A program made the translations under genes and the position numbers. Below, piece after piece: positions 34,625 to 44,400 of a DNA stretch of 64,000 bases. How positions within the stretch are numbered: position 1 is the stretch's first letter; every line of letters begins with the position of its first letter. The notes beneath the pieces are model-generated. The model did not search any database. It worked only from the letters and a program-made list of their open reading frames with translations, and was not told the DNA's origin. The stretch covers positions 1 to 64,000 of the forward strand of contig CAYVKM010000006.1 in NCBI GenBank assembly GCA_964452045.1. The letters run 5' to 3'. This DNA comes from CAYVKM01 sp964452045 (GTDB taxonomy: Bacteria; Calditrichota; Calditrichia; RBG-13-44-9).

Positions 34625-36802
34625 ATGCATAAAATAATAAACATATTTATCATACTCTTTACTTCAGTTATTTTTCTACAGGCACAGAATATACGGATAA
34701 GCGGCCAGGTAGTAGATTTTCAAAGCGAAGATCCGCTTCAGGGAGCCGACGTTTATTTATCTTCCGGAGCATGTGGGGCGGTCACCGATACCGATGGCAC
34801 CTTTCAACTGTTCTGTAAGAAGGTCGCAATGGACGATTCACTGATAGTCAGCTATCTGGGTTATCAGACCTATAATATCCGCTTCAGACAATTTAAAAAC
34901 GGATCGACTATATATCTCAAATCTAAGAGTTTAGAACTGGGAGATGAAATTGTAGTGAGTGCGGAGAGAATCGATATTTTGAAACAGGATATTCCGTTGG
35001 CAAAGAGTACGGTGGATTACCAGGAGATCCAGCAATATGGCAGTAGCGAAATCAGTGATATTCTAAAACCCTTACCGGCCATTCGGATTGAGGGTAATGA
35101 TCTGGATGGACGCCGAATCCAGATTCGGGGTAGTGATGCGGATGAGGTTAATGTTTACCTGGACGGTATCCTGATCAATAATGTGAGGAGCGATAATGCG
35201 GCTGACCTTTCAATAATTCCGGTGGAAAGCATCGAATCTCTTGAAATTTTAAAGGGTGGAAATTCTGCCTTATTGGGCCAGGGTGCGTTTGGCGGTGTAG
35301 TGAGCATAAAAACCCGCCAGGAAACCGAACCCAGTTTTTATGTTAAGGGGAAGATGGGAAGTTTTGATAGCCGTTATCTGATCAGCAACGTCAGCTATCC
35401 ACTGCAAAAGCGATTAATACTTAGTTATTTTGGCCAGGCCAGTACTCTTTCCCCCACAATTGAATACTTTCCCGGAGAAAGATTCAGTGAGAAAACAAGA
35501 AGCGAAGGTATCACCACCTCCAAACAAAACCATATGGTCAATCTTTCCTATTATGGTCGTCAAAGTCAAATAAGCAGCTATTTTATTGAATATCTTTATG
35601 ATTATAAAAAACCGTCCTGGGAAAGTACATACCGGAATTATTTGTTCGCTACTTCATTTAAGGGAGAACTATTAGGGGTTCGGGATCTTGAAATAAGTGT
35701 AAATCACCTTTTTGCCCGGGATAAAATAGTGCGCAAACAAACCGGCACTTCCGAATTTATCAATTCTTACATCACCAATCAGACAAATCTTCGGCTGGCA
35801 AAAAGAATAATTTTTCCTACCGTAGATTTTCAGTTTTTAACGGAATACTATCATGACGATCTTCTAAACGATTCCAAAGTAAAGGATTATGGTTTTGAAA
35901 ACGGACTTTATCATGGCTTTATTTACGATAACCGGGGAAGCGTAGCCGGGGTAATTTCATTCCGGGATAAATTGAAGAATTTGCCCATTTTGTCCTGGAA
36001 AACCTACCTGGGATTGAGGGGCGATTTTGTCGCCTCAGGAAATCAGGATGGGACGGTAACCACCGGGGCACAGGTAAATTATAACCTGGAGCAATGGAAA
36101 TTATCTCCCTATTTCAATTATGGGAAAAATGTGAAATATCCTTCCTTGCGTGAAAACGCTTATGTACAGGATCTTGCTTTATTATCCGGTGCCGATTCTA
36201 CCTTTGAAAAATTAAAACCGGAGTACAATAATTCGGCTGAATTGGGAATATCCCTGACCTATTTTCCCAAGTCCACCATTTACCGAACGCTTGATTTTTC
36301 CTTTGCCCTGTTCACCAATACGGTTTACAATAAACTCCTAACCCGTCCCTTCGACGATCTGATCGCTTCAGTTCAGGTCGGGCGAAATCAAACCAGGGGG
36401 ATTGAGACTTCCTTTAAATTCAATCAGCTCCTTAACTGGTTCAGCCTGGGAGCCGCATTTGTCAAAATTGATGTGACAAATCCACTCCTTTACTCCTACA
36501 AGCCAAAGGAAAATTTAAGTATCAATCTGGGCTTTTATTCTCCCATGGGTCTCTATCTTACCTCGACCTTTTTTTACGAAGGTACCAGCGTAGCCTGGTA
36601 TTACGATCGGGATTATAATATTTTGACCGAAGAGATCTCTGCTTACAATGATATGGATGTTTCCTGTGGTTTTAAAGTGCCCTTCAAAGATGCCGAATTT
36701 GATTTTCAGGTATCGGGATATAATGTTTTTGATCACAGTGGATTCAAATATTATTATCTGAAAAAACGGTATGTCCAATTCTCGGTCGCCATGCGATACT
36801 AA
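34625..36802 (+). CDS. TonB-dependent outer-membrane receptor
   Basis: This 725-residue receptor imports a ligand across the outer membrane using TonB energy. The order is: signal peptide (FLQA/QNI), a CarboxypepD_reg-like domain (ISGQVVDFQSEDPLQGADV; VTDTDGTFQL; YLGYQTYNI), a TonB-type plug (SSEISDILKPLPAI; IQIRGSDADEVNVYLDG; IESLEILKGG; GAFGGVVSIKT) and a barrel ending in VQFSVAMRY with terminal aromatic residue. It is shorter than SusC proteins (about 1000), so it is closer to siderophore/vitamin-type receptors. The upstream lipoprotein gene is 17 bases away. No Fur-like or riboswitch element was seen, so the ligand is open; the downstream alpha-galactosidase hints at a sugar. Confidence 0.9.
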   Translation: MHKIINIFIILFTSVIFLQAQNIRISGQVVDFQSEDPLQGADVYLSSGACGAVTDTDGTFQLFCKKVAMDDSLIVSYLGYQTYNIRFRQFKNGSTIYLKSKSLELGDEIVVSAERIDILKQDIPLAKSTVDYQEIQQYGSSEISDILKPLPAIRIEGNDLDGRRIQIRGSDADEVNVYLDGILINNVRSDNAADLSIIPVESIESLEILKGGNSALLGQGAFGGVVSIKTRQETEPSFYVKGKMGSFDSRYLISNVSYPLQKRLILSYFGQASTLSPTIEYFPGERFSEKTRSEGITTSKQNHMVNLSYYGRQSQISSYFIEYLYDYKKPSWESTYRNYLFATSFKGELLGVRDLEISVNHLFARDKIVRKQTGTSEFINSYITNQTNLRLAKRIIFPTVDFQFLTEYYHDDLLNDSKVKDYGFENGLYHGFIYDNRGSVAGVISFRDKLKNLPILSWKTYLGLRGDFVASGNQDGTVTTGAQVNYNLEQWKLSPYFNYGKNVKYPSLRENAYVQDLALLSGADSTFEKLKPEYNNSAELGISLTYFPKSTIYRTLDFSFALFTNTVYNKLLTRPFDDLIASVQVGRNQTRGIETSFKFNQLLNWFSLGAAFVKIDVTNPLLYSYKPKENLSINLGFYSPMGLYLTSTFFYEGTSVAWYYDRDYNILTEEISAYNDMDVSCGFKVPFKDAEFDFQVSGYNVFDHSGFKYYYLKKRYVQFSVAMRY

Positions 36803-36947
36803 AAAGCCCTCAGTTTACACCGGGGATCGAGTTTTGCTGCATCTCTCAAATTCAAGATAATTGGTTTATACGAAACATTTGACTAACCTTCGTCCTGAAC
36901 TAAATTTTCATAGAAATCTGGTTGATCCAATTTATGAGGTAAGAAGC

Positions 36948-38150
36948 ATGAAATCGAAACTTAATGGCATGTGGGAGTATTTTGGGAGCCTATATCTCGG
37001 TATTTTTCTGTTTCTGGTTGTTTTTAGTTCAAATGTCCATGCCCTGGATAATGGACTGGTGCTAACTCCGCCAATGGGTTGGAATAGCTGGAACAAATTC
37101 GAATGTGATGTGAGTGAGTCCCTGATTAAGGAAATGGCCGATGCGCTGGTGAGTAGCGGCATGAAGGACGCTGGATATCAATTTATTGTGATTGACGATT
37201 GCTGGCAGATCGGCAGGGACGCAGAGGGGAATATTATTCCTGATCCGGACCGCTTTCCTTCCGGTATGAAGGCCCTGGCTGATTATATTCATTCCAAAGG
37301 TTTGAAATTCGGACTTTATTCCTGCGCCGGATTAAAAACCTGCCAGGAACGTCCGGGCAGCCGGGGATATGAATTTCAGGATGCCCGGCAATATGCCGCC
37401 TGGGGTGTGGATTATCTGAAATATGATTGGTGCTTTCATACCACTCAAAATGCCGAAGCCTCTTACTCCCTGATGCGGGATGCCCTGCTGGCTTCAGGCC
37501 GGCCGATTGTCTTCAGCATTTGTGAATGGGGAAGTAATAAACCCTGGTTATGGGCAAAAGATGTGGGCAACCTCTGGCGCACCACCGCCGATATTCAGGA
37601 CTGTTGGGATTGCAAGCGGGAGTGGGGCGGAATGGGCTGGATCTATATCCTCGATCTCCAGGATGGTCTGGAATCCTATGCCGGGCCGGGACACTGGAAT
37701 GATCCGGATATGCTGGAGGTCGGAAACGGGGGACTGACTCTAACCGAGAGCCAGGCCCACTTCAGCCTGTGGTGTCTGCTTGCCGCCCCATTAATGGCTG
37801 GGAACGATCTGCGTACGATGAGTGCGGATATCAAAAATATTCTGACCAACCAGGAGGTCATCGCCGTTAACCAGGATTCGCTGGGTCGGCAAGGACGCAA
37901 GGTGTGGGACGATGGGGATCTGGAAGTCTGGTCTAAGGAAATGAAGGATGGCAGTCGGGCGGTGGTCCTTTTCAACCGGAGCAAAAGTGACAGTCCCGTT
38001 GCGGTAAACTGGACGGAAATCGGATACCCGGCTCACCTAAAAGCCAAAGTGCGGGATTTGTGGCAGAAAAAGGATTTGGGGCAGTTTACCGGCAGCTTTA
38101 GGGCACAGGTCCCTTCCCATGGTGTGGTAATGGTGCGAATCATGCCCTGA
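36948..38150 (+). CDS. Alpha-galactosidase, GH27 family, exported
   Basis: This 400-residue GH27 enzyme hydrolyses terminal alpha-galactosides with retention of configuration, probably in the periplasm. The signal peptide ends at about NVHA. Motifs are LTPPMGWNSWNKF at the barrel start, VIDDCWQ, the nucleophile Asp160 in YLKYDWC and the acid/base Asp215 in RTTADIQDCW, then GHWNDPDMLEVGNGG. A C-terminal beta-sandwich follows from about residue 310. The ATG at 36948 with GAGG 8 bases upstream replaces a longer open frame starting at 36861. Together with the GH3 enzyme at the window start it shows use of plant or algal oligosaccharides. Confidence 0.94.
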   Translation: MKSKLNGMWEYFGSLYLGIFLFLVVFSSNVHALDNGLVLTPPMGWNSWNKFECDVSESLIKEMADALVSSGMKDAGYQFIVIDDCWQIGRDAEGNIIPDPDRFPSGMKALADYIHSKGLKFGLYSCAGLKTCQERPGSRGYEFQDARQYAAWGVDYLKYDWCFHTTQNAEASYSLMRDALLASGRPIVFSICEWGSNKPWLWAKDVGNLWRTTADIQDCWDCKREWGGMGWIYILDLQDGLESYAGPGHWNDPDMLEVGNGGLTLTESQAHFSLWCLLAAPLMAGNDLRTMSADIKNILTNQEVIAVNQDSLGRQGRKVWDDGDLEVWSKEMKDGSRAVVLFNRSKSDSPVAVNWTEIGYPAHLKAKVRDLWQKKDLGQFTGSFRAQVPSHGVVMVRIMP

Positions 38151-38349
38151 GTTTTAAGGAAGTATTATTTTCATCTCCGGTAAAGTATGGGTTTCCATTT
38201 CGAGATGATTAAATACAGATGATATTTTGGAAATTCTGCAAAAGGAGCCTGTTATTGCTATCATTCTGATAAATAATTTTAATCCTCCGTTTGGTTTGCC
38301 TGCTAAAAAGAAATAGATTTTATCCGGATATGAAATCATATTGCAGTTT

Positions 38350-38955
38350 ATGAATCGTTTTTTACTCGTACTCCTCTTATTGTTATGTTTAACCGGAATT
38401 AGCACTTCCCAGGATTCTACCGCCTGGAGTTTTCAATTTGGCTTTGGCTCTCTTTTCCCTGATGCTTCGGAGATTGTCGGGGCGAATACTCCGAACGGAT
38501 TAAATATCAACGCAGGGTTGGCTTATCAATACCGACAAAGACTGGTTTTTCAGGGCATCATACATTTCGACTATTTTACCGATGATAAACGAGTGGATTT
38601 CCGCACCTATGTGATCATTTTCAATGCCACCTTCGCTTCGCGTCTGCATCTCATACCGGCAAAATCCGGGATATCACCCTACCTGATCGGTGGTGTGGCG
38701 CCGGCACTATATCGAAATACCCAGCCTTATGTTGAGGGTGGACAACTCGATCCCTTTACTACCCAGAGAGTGGAGTCTTTAAATATTGGCTATTCCCTGA
38801 AATACGGTATCGGAACAACCTTGAATCTAAGTGATAGCATGGAATTATGGTTTGAATGGCAATATACCAGATTTGGATTCTTTAAAAAGGTGGATCCGAT
38901 TCATTATCGGGCACTTATGATTGGCTTGTTACTCGATATTGATTGGGAATTGTAG
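38350..38955 (+). CDS. Small outer-membrane beta-barrel protein
   Basis: This 201-residue exported protein (cleavage GISTS/QDS) has eight-strand-like alternation (AYQYRQRLVFQGIIHFDYF; GISPYLIGGVAPALY; SLKYGIGTTLNLSD; WFEWQYTRFGFF), resembling OmpA/OmpW-type porin-family barrels. The ATG at 38350 is chosen because it begins the signal peptide; an in-frame TTG nine bases earlier is possible, and no strong ribosome site distinguishes them. It stands alone upstream of fumarase. Function unknown. Confidence 0.7.
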   Translation: MNRFLLVLLLLLCLTGISTSQDSTAWSFQFGFGSLFPDASEIVGANTPNGLNINAGLAYQYRQRLVFQGIIHFDYFTDDKRVDFRTYVIIFNATFASRLHLIPAKSGISPYLIGGVAPALYRNTQPYVEGGQLDPFTTQRVESLNIGYSLKYGIGTTLNLSDSMELWFEWQYTRFGFFKKVDPIHYRALMIGLLLDIDWEL

Positions 38956-39060
38956 CTGAAACTTTATTCGACGCAGATGAAAAAAATACATCTATTGAAT
39001 TTTATTTAAATTTTGTTATTTTATGAATGAAAAAAGACTTTAAAAAAAGGAGGTCTTTCC

Positions 39061-40578
39061 ATGAGTTATGAAATGCTTCGTGATAACCTTTTAGAATTGA
39101 TTCGTCGTACCTCTGCCTATCTTCCACCGGATGCGGAAAACGTGATAAATCTGAAGAAGAATCTGGAGGCCAAAAACTCTATGGCGGAAATGGCCATGGA
39201 TATGATTATGCAGAACGTTGGATTGGCAAAAAAACGTTCTTTGCCGATCTGTCAGGATACCGGTACGATTACTTTTTATGTGAAATGTCCGGTAGGTTAC
39301 GATCAGTTGATGTTTATCAAAACCGCAGAAGAAGCAGTAGTAAAAGCGACCGAAGCTGGTTATTTGCGTCAAAATTCGGTTGATTCTCTCTCCAGTAAAA
39401 ATACCGGTAACAACCTGGGAAAAGGAAGCCCGGTATTCCATTTTGAGCAAAGCAGGGGAAATGATCTTGACGTTCGTCTGATCCTCAAAGGCGGCGGTTG
39501 CGAGAATATGAGTTCCCAGTATAAACTCCCAATTACCCTCAATGGTAAAAAATATGGTCGCGATCTGGGAGGTGTGCGTGCGGTTATACTGGATGCACTA
39601 TTCCAGGCCCAGGGAAAGGGATGCGGTCCTGGATTTTTGGGAGTATGTATTGGCGGAGACCGTGCCGAGGGTTATACCTATGCCAAGGAACAACTTTTAC
39701 GCAAGCTGGATGATGTTAATCCACTCCCCGAATTAGCAAAACTAGAAGAGCAGATTATGCAAGAGGCAAACAATCTGGAAATCGGACCCATGGGATTTGG
39801 CGGCAAATTCACCCTGGGTGGAATTAAGATTGATTATTTGAATCGGCTGCCGGCATCATACTTTGTCAGTATTGCCTATATGTGCTGGGCCTATCGTCGC
39901 CGCGGTGTGGTGATGGATGCGGAAGGTAAGGTTAAGGAATGGCTTTATCAGAAACCAGGTGAATTCGATATCGATTATACGAAGTTGCCGGAATTGGAAG
40001 TAAAACAGAAGAATGTTAAAGTCTTGAAAACCCCGATCAGTGAAGAACAGATTCGTGAATTGAAAGTCGGGGATGTGGTGATGCTGAATGGCGACATGTT
40101 TACCGGTCGGGATGCTGTCCACCGATATCTGTATGATGGCGGCGATTTGGATATTATCAAAGGTGGTATTATTTACCATTGCGGACCGGTAATGGTCAAA
40201 GAAGGCGATGATTGGAAAGTGATGGCAGCGGGTCCCACCACCTCGATAAGGGAAGAACCATACCAGGCGGATGTGATTGGCCGGTTCAATCTCCGTGGTG
40301 TGATTGGTAAAGGCGGTATGGGAAAGAAGACCCTGGATGGATGCCACAAATATGGAGCAGTTTATTTCCATGCTATTGGTGGTGCCGCTCAGATCTATGC
40401 CAAATGTGTGAAAAAAGTGAAGGGTGTATACCTAGAACAGTTCGGCAGCCCGGAAGCAGTCTGGCATTATGAAGTGGAAAATTTCCCGGTGGTGGTTACT
40501 ATGGACAGTCACAATCGATCGCTGCATGCGGAAATTGAGGATGTTTCCAAAAAACAGCTGGATAAGATTCTTGCTTAA
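39061..40578 (+). CDS. fumA: Fumarate hydratase, class I (iron-sulfur)
   Basis: Class I fumarase interconverts fumarate and malate in the TCA cycle using an oxygen-sensitive [4Fe-4S] cluster. The 505-residue single chain joins the alpha domain (residues about 1-280) and the beta domain (about 320-505), as in E. coli FumA rather than the split form. Cluster-ligand Cys candidates lie in LPICQDTG (Cys64), GGCENMSSQ and KGCGPGFLG. The beta-domain motif GDMFTGRDAVHR is intact, as is the GKGGMGKKTLDGC segment. An AAAGGAGG ribosome site at ideal spacing predicts high expression. A bidirectional terminator follows. Confidence 0.95.
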   Translation: MSYEMLRDNLLELIRRTSAYLPPDAENVINLKKNLEAKNSMAEMAMDMIMQNVGLAKKRSLPICQDTGTITFYVKCPVGYDQLMFIKTAEEAVVKATEAGYLRQNSVDSLSSKNTGNNLGKGSPVFHFEQSRGNDLDVRLILKGGGCENMSSQYKLPITLNGKKYGRDLGGVRAVILDALFQAQGKGCGPGFLGVCIGGDRAEGYTYAKEQLLRKLDDVNPLPELAKLEEQIMQEANNLEIGPMGFGGKFTLGGIKIDYLNRLPASYFVSIAYMCWAYRRRGVVMDAEGKVKEWLYQKPGEFDIDYTKLPELEVKQKNVKVLKTPISEEQIRELKVGDVVMLNGDMFTGRDAVHRYLYDGGDLDIIKGGIIYHCGPVMVKEGDDWKVMAAGPTTSIREEPYQADVIGRFNLRGVIGKGGMGKKTLDGCHKYGAVYFHAIGGAAQIYAKCVKKVKGVYLEQFGSPEAVWHYEVENFPVVVTMDSHNRSLHAEIEDVSKKQLDKILA

Positions 40579-40601
40579 CTGAAGATTGATGCCACAAAAA
40601 T

Positions 40602-40632
40602 AAAACCCGGCTTTTATTTTGAGCCGGGTTTT
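40602..40632. terminator. Bidirectional terminator between fumarase and the convergent lipoprotein gene
   Basis: The stem AAAACCCGGCT (40602-40612)/AGCCGGGTTTT (40622-40632) is flanked by A and T runs on the proper sides for both strands. Its right arm lies inside the last codons of the leftward lipoprotein gene. Confidence 0.85.
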
Positions 40633-41021
40633 TCTTTTAAATCTATATTATCCTGATTTATTTTCTTTGGGGTGGTAACTCGTAATGGTTGCTTTTCCAT
40701 TTGTTTTCGCTCTTCCCGTGCTGTCTGATTGTAATCCTGGGTCAGCAGTGATTCTACCTTTTCAATCAGAGCCAGGTTTTTAAGCGGCTCCTGCTCAATA
40801 TATTCCTGATAAAAATTGCGGTAATCCTCGAGGGTAACCCGATTATCTGCAAATATTTTCTCGATTCGCTGATACTTGATGCTATCCGGTTCCGGCAGGG
40901 CAAGGGTTTCTTCTAGTCCCTTTATAATCTCATCCCAGGGTTTTTTCTCTTTGACCTCGGACTTTTGAGCACAGCCCGAAAGTATAACAAAAATCAACAA
41001 TACTATTTCAATAATTTTCAT
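40614..41021 (-). CDS. Small lipoprotein, unknown function
   Basis: This 135-residue predicted lipoprotein has lipobox ILSGC and mature start CAQKSEV. The mature part is highly charged and helical (EIIKGLEETLALPEPDSIKY, LEDYRNFYQEYIEQEP, EKVESLLTQDY) with no recognised domain; it resembles in layout the short DUF4296-like lipoproteins of Bacteroidota, but I cannot confirm this. The last residues (EKPGSK) are encoded by one arm of the transcription terminator. It is divergent from the large propeller-barrel gene. Confidence 0.7.
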   Translation of the reverse strand: MKIIEIVLLIFVILSGCAQKSEVKEKKPWDEIIKGLEETLALPEPDSIKYQRIEKIFADNRVTLEDYRNFYQEYIEQEPLKNLALIEKVESLLTQDYNQTAREERKQMEKQPLRVTTPKKINQDNIDLKEKPGSK

Positions 41022-41407
41022 GATATTTCTGTGTTATAAAATTTCTTCTGAATTTATTGGTTTGTTTTCTGTCAACCAAGTACAAAGATTATCTGGAAAC
41101 CTAAGAGCGATCCTCTCGTATGATCAAATTTATGAACCGGTTCTGACAAGTGATCTGGAAACGTGGTTTGCTCGGATTATTTTAATAGATATAGAATTCT
41201 AAATTTTAAACCGCAGGAAAATGTAAAAGCCACCGTCTAACAATTGAAGGAACTTCGTATTTAAATTATGGTTAAGTCTATAAATGGGAATAGGCGTTAT
41301 CTAATACGAAAATACATTAAAACGGGTTGAATTATAGTTCCCTAACGCTTATTTTAATTTAAATTATTAAAGTAAAATTTAGTTTAAAGAATCACCACGG
41401 GGGAAAG
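41022..41407. other. Divergent intergenic region with an inverted repeat at the rightward promoter
   Basis: There are 386 bases without a gene. The right part contains AATAGGCGTTA (41289-41299) and its near-perfect inverted copy TAACGCTTATT (41343-41353; one mismatch); the second copy overlaps the -10 box of the promoter at 41327-41355. The left part shows nothing beyond AT-rich sequence, and a short open frame (41020-41202) has no coding signs. Confidence 0.5.
41327..41355 (+). promoter_or_regulatory. Sigma70-like promoter of the peptidase-propeller-barrel gene
   Basis: TTGAAT (41327-41332) and TATTTT (41350-41355) with a 17-base spacer lie about 50 bases before the ATG. An arm of an 11-bp inverted repeat covers the -10 region and might be an operator. 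Confidence 0.5.
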
Positions 41408-44400
41408 ATGAGATTTAAGTCCCTGTTCTCTTTTGTTTCTGTTTTTTTATTGACGAGTTTAGCATTCGGCCAGTTTGGTCAGAATAAAGTCCAGTACAAA
41501 AATTTTGAATGGTATTTTATTCAGAGTAAACATTTTGATATTTACTATTACGAAGGTGGAAAGGAACTGGCTGAATTTACCGCCGAGGTTGCAGAAAAGG
41601 CCTACGAACAGATTAGTCGGGATTACTCTTATGATATCAAAGAGCGTATCGTATTTGTCGTTTATAAATCGCATAACGACTGGCAGCAGACCAATGTGGT
41701 ACTGAGCTATCTGGAAGAAGGCGTCGGTGGTGTTACCGAACTTTATAAAAACAGGATTGTCGTTCCATTCGAAGGGTCGTACGAACAATTCCGCCATGTG
41801 ATCCATCATGAGCTGGTACATGGGGTGATGAACGATTTGTTGTATGGTGGATCCATCCAAACCTTGGTTCGGGGCGAAGTCGTACCTGTCCCGCTCTGGG
41901 TATCGGAAGGGTTGGCAGAATTCGCTTCGGTTGGTTGGGAAACCCGAACGGACATGATCGTTAGAGATGCGGTTCAGACCGGTTATATTCCGCCGGTTCA
42001 GTATATGGAATATATAATGCCCTATCAGGCCGGAAACTCGGTCTGGCGCTATATTGCCGAAACTTACGGAAGACAAAAAATCGGTGAAATCTTGAATAAG
42101 TCGAGGGGCAGGATTGGTTTTCAGCAAGTCCTTAAATCTTCCATTGGACAGGACTATGAGGGACTGACCGAAAAATGGCACAGGTATCTGCGAAAACTTT
42201 ATGCCCCGGAAGAAAACAACCGGATGGTTCCTAAAGAATTCAGTAAGCAATTAACTGATCATAAAAAATTGAATAATTTCCTGAATTTGAGCCCGGCGAT
42301 TTCTCCCCAGGGAGACAAAATAGCTTACATATCAGATCGCAACGGTTATCAGAATGTCTACCTGATGTCTGCCATTGATGGAAAGGAAATAAAAACCCTG
42401 GTGGACGGGCAGCGCTCAGAAAGTTTTGAAGAATTGCATTTTCTCAGACCGGGAATGAGCTTTTCTCCGGATGGTAAAAAGCTGGTCATGACAGCAAAAA
42501 GTGGTGCCTGGGATGCACTCTATATCATCGATGTTAATTCAGGTGAAAGTGAAAAATATTTAATGGAAATGGATGGGGCTTTTACCACATCCTGGTCTCC
42601 GGACGGAAGTCGCATCGCTTTTGTGGGAAACAAAAATCAAAAGAGTGATATTTATCTTTTTGATTTAAATACCCATACCGTCGAAGCTATGACAAATGAT
42701 ATTTTCACCGACGATCAACCCTCCTGGTCTCCGGATAGCCGTTATATTGCATTTGTTTCGGATCGCGGGGATTATTTATCGAAAGATGAGATTCCAGCAG
42801 ATTTTGATATGGGCGAATATGATTACGAATACCGGGATGTTTATATTCTGGACACCCAGACCAAACAAATCGAAAGACGGACAAATACCCCTTGGGAAGA
42901 AGGTTTTCCCATTTTTTCACCCGATGGTAAAAAGATCGCTTTTATTTCCGACGAGAGTGGTATTTTCAATGTCTATCTGCAGGATCTTGAGACGGCTGAG
43001 TATTATCCTGTTACCAATATCATGTCCGGAATCCTGCAAATTGGCTGGGATAAGAATGCAAACAAGTTAGTTTACACGTCTTTTTATCAGGGTGGATTTG
43101 ATATTTACATGTTGAATAACCCGTTGGAATTAAAACCACTGAAACTTGAATTGACCGATTATGCCAAATCCAGGCGAGCCGAGAATGTGCCGGTTTATGC
43201 GATAAATTGGTACGAAGAACATCCAGAGGAACAGCAAAAAAAAGGTGAAGAGGTAAAAGAGCTGGAAGGTGAGCAGCCAGCCGACTATAGCCGATATGTG
43301 TTTGGAAGTTACCGGACCAGTGAACCACCTAAGAAACCGAAGATTATTACCCTACCTGAAGAAAAACTGGTCGATGAAAATGGTGACTATCGCGCCAGAA
43401 AATATAAAGTAAAATTTTCTCCCGATATTGTTACCGGGGCTGCGGGTTATAATACGTTTTTCGGAGTTCAGGGATACGCATCTTTCGCTTTCAGTGATCT
43501 GTTGGGAGATCACAAAATATTTTTAAATGCCAGTCTGTGGGCGGATCTGCGCAACAGTACTTTCTCAGTACTATATTATTATTTGAAGCGCCGAATCAAT
43601 TTCGGAATCGGGGGATACCACCTGGTCTACCTGATCTCGGATTATTATTTCAGTGCCATCCGGTATCGAAACTATGGTACCGTATTTATCGTCTCCTATC
43701 CCTTTAACCGTTATAAGCGACTGGACTTTAACCTGATCTGGGATAATGTAAACCTGGAATATCTGGATTTTTATTCGGATGTCCAAAAGGTAAACACGGT
43801 GCTTCCGGAAATTCAATATGTGCACGACAATGTTTTGTGGGGTTTTCAGTGGGGTGTGTTAGCGCCGGTAAGTGGCTCGAGATATAATTTATCGGCTAGA
43901 TTTAGTCCAAAATATAATAACACTAGCCTGGAATTCACTACTTTTAAGGTAGATTATCGCCGGTATTTCATGTTAAGTCAGAAATACCAGTTTGCGGTCA
44001 GAGGGTATTTTGGGGCCAGCTTTGGTAAAAATGCGACCCGGTTTTTCCTGGGTGGGATGGATAACTGGATAAATTACAAATATGTGGATCGACGGCGGTT
44101 GGGGACGATTGAAGACGTGTTTTATTCGGATTATATCACGCCGCTCCGGGGAGCGATCTATTACGAACGGGAGGGTAATCGATTTTTCCTGATGAATCTG
44201 GAATTCCGTTTCCCGCTTATCGAATACCTGCAGTTGGGTCTACCACCGATTGGTATATTTAACATCCGGGGTTCGGCCTTCCTGGATATTGGCAGTGCCT
44301 GGCAGCAGTCCGGAGATATCTGGAATGTTGACGGATTCAGAGGAGTATCCAGACTGCCCAACGGACAAAAACAATTCCAGGATTTGGTCAGTGGGTATGG

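Noticed and set aside
34625..36802. SusC-type member of a SusCD polysaccharide locus
   Set aside because: The protein is about 300 residues too short for SusC and the adjacent lipoprotein is not SusD-like.
41020..41202. 60-codon rightward open frame between the lipoprotein and propeller-barrel genes
   Set aside because: Starts on the complementary base of the lipoprotein start, has no ribosome site and no coding character.
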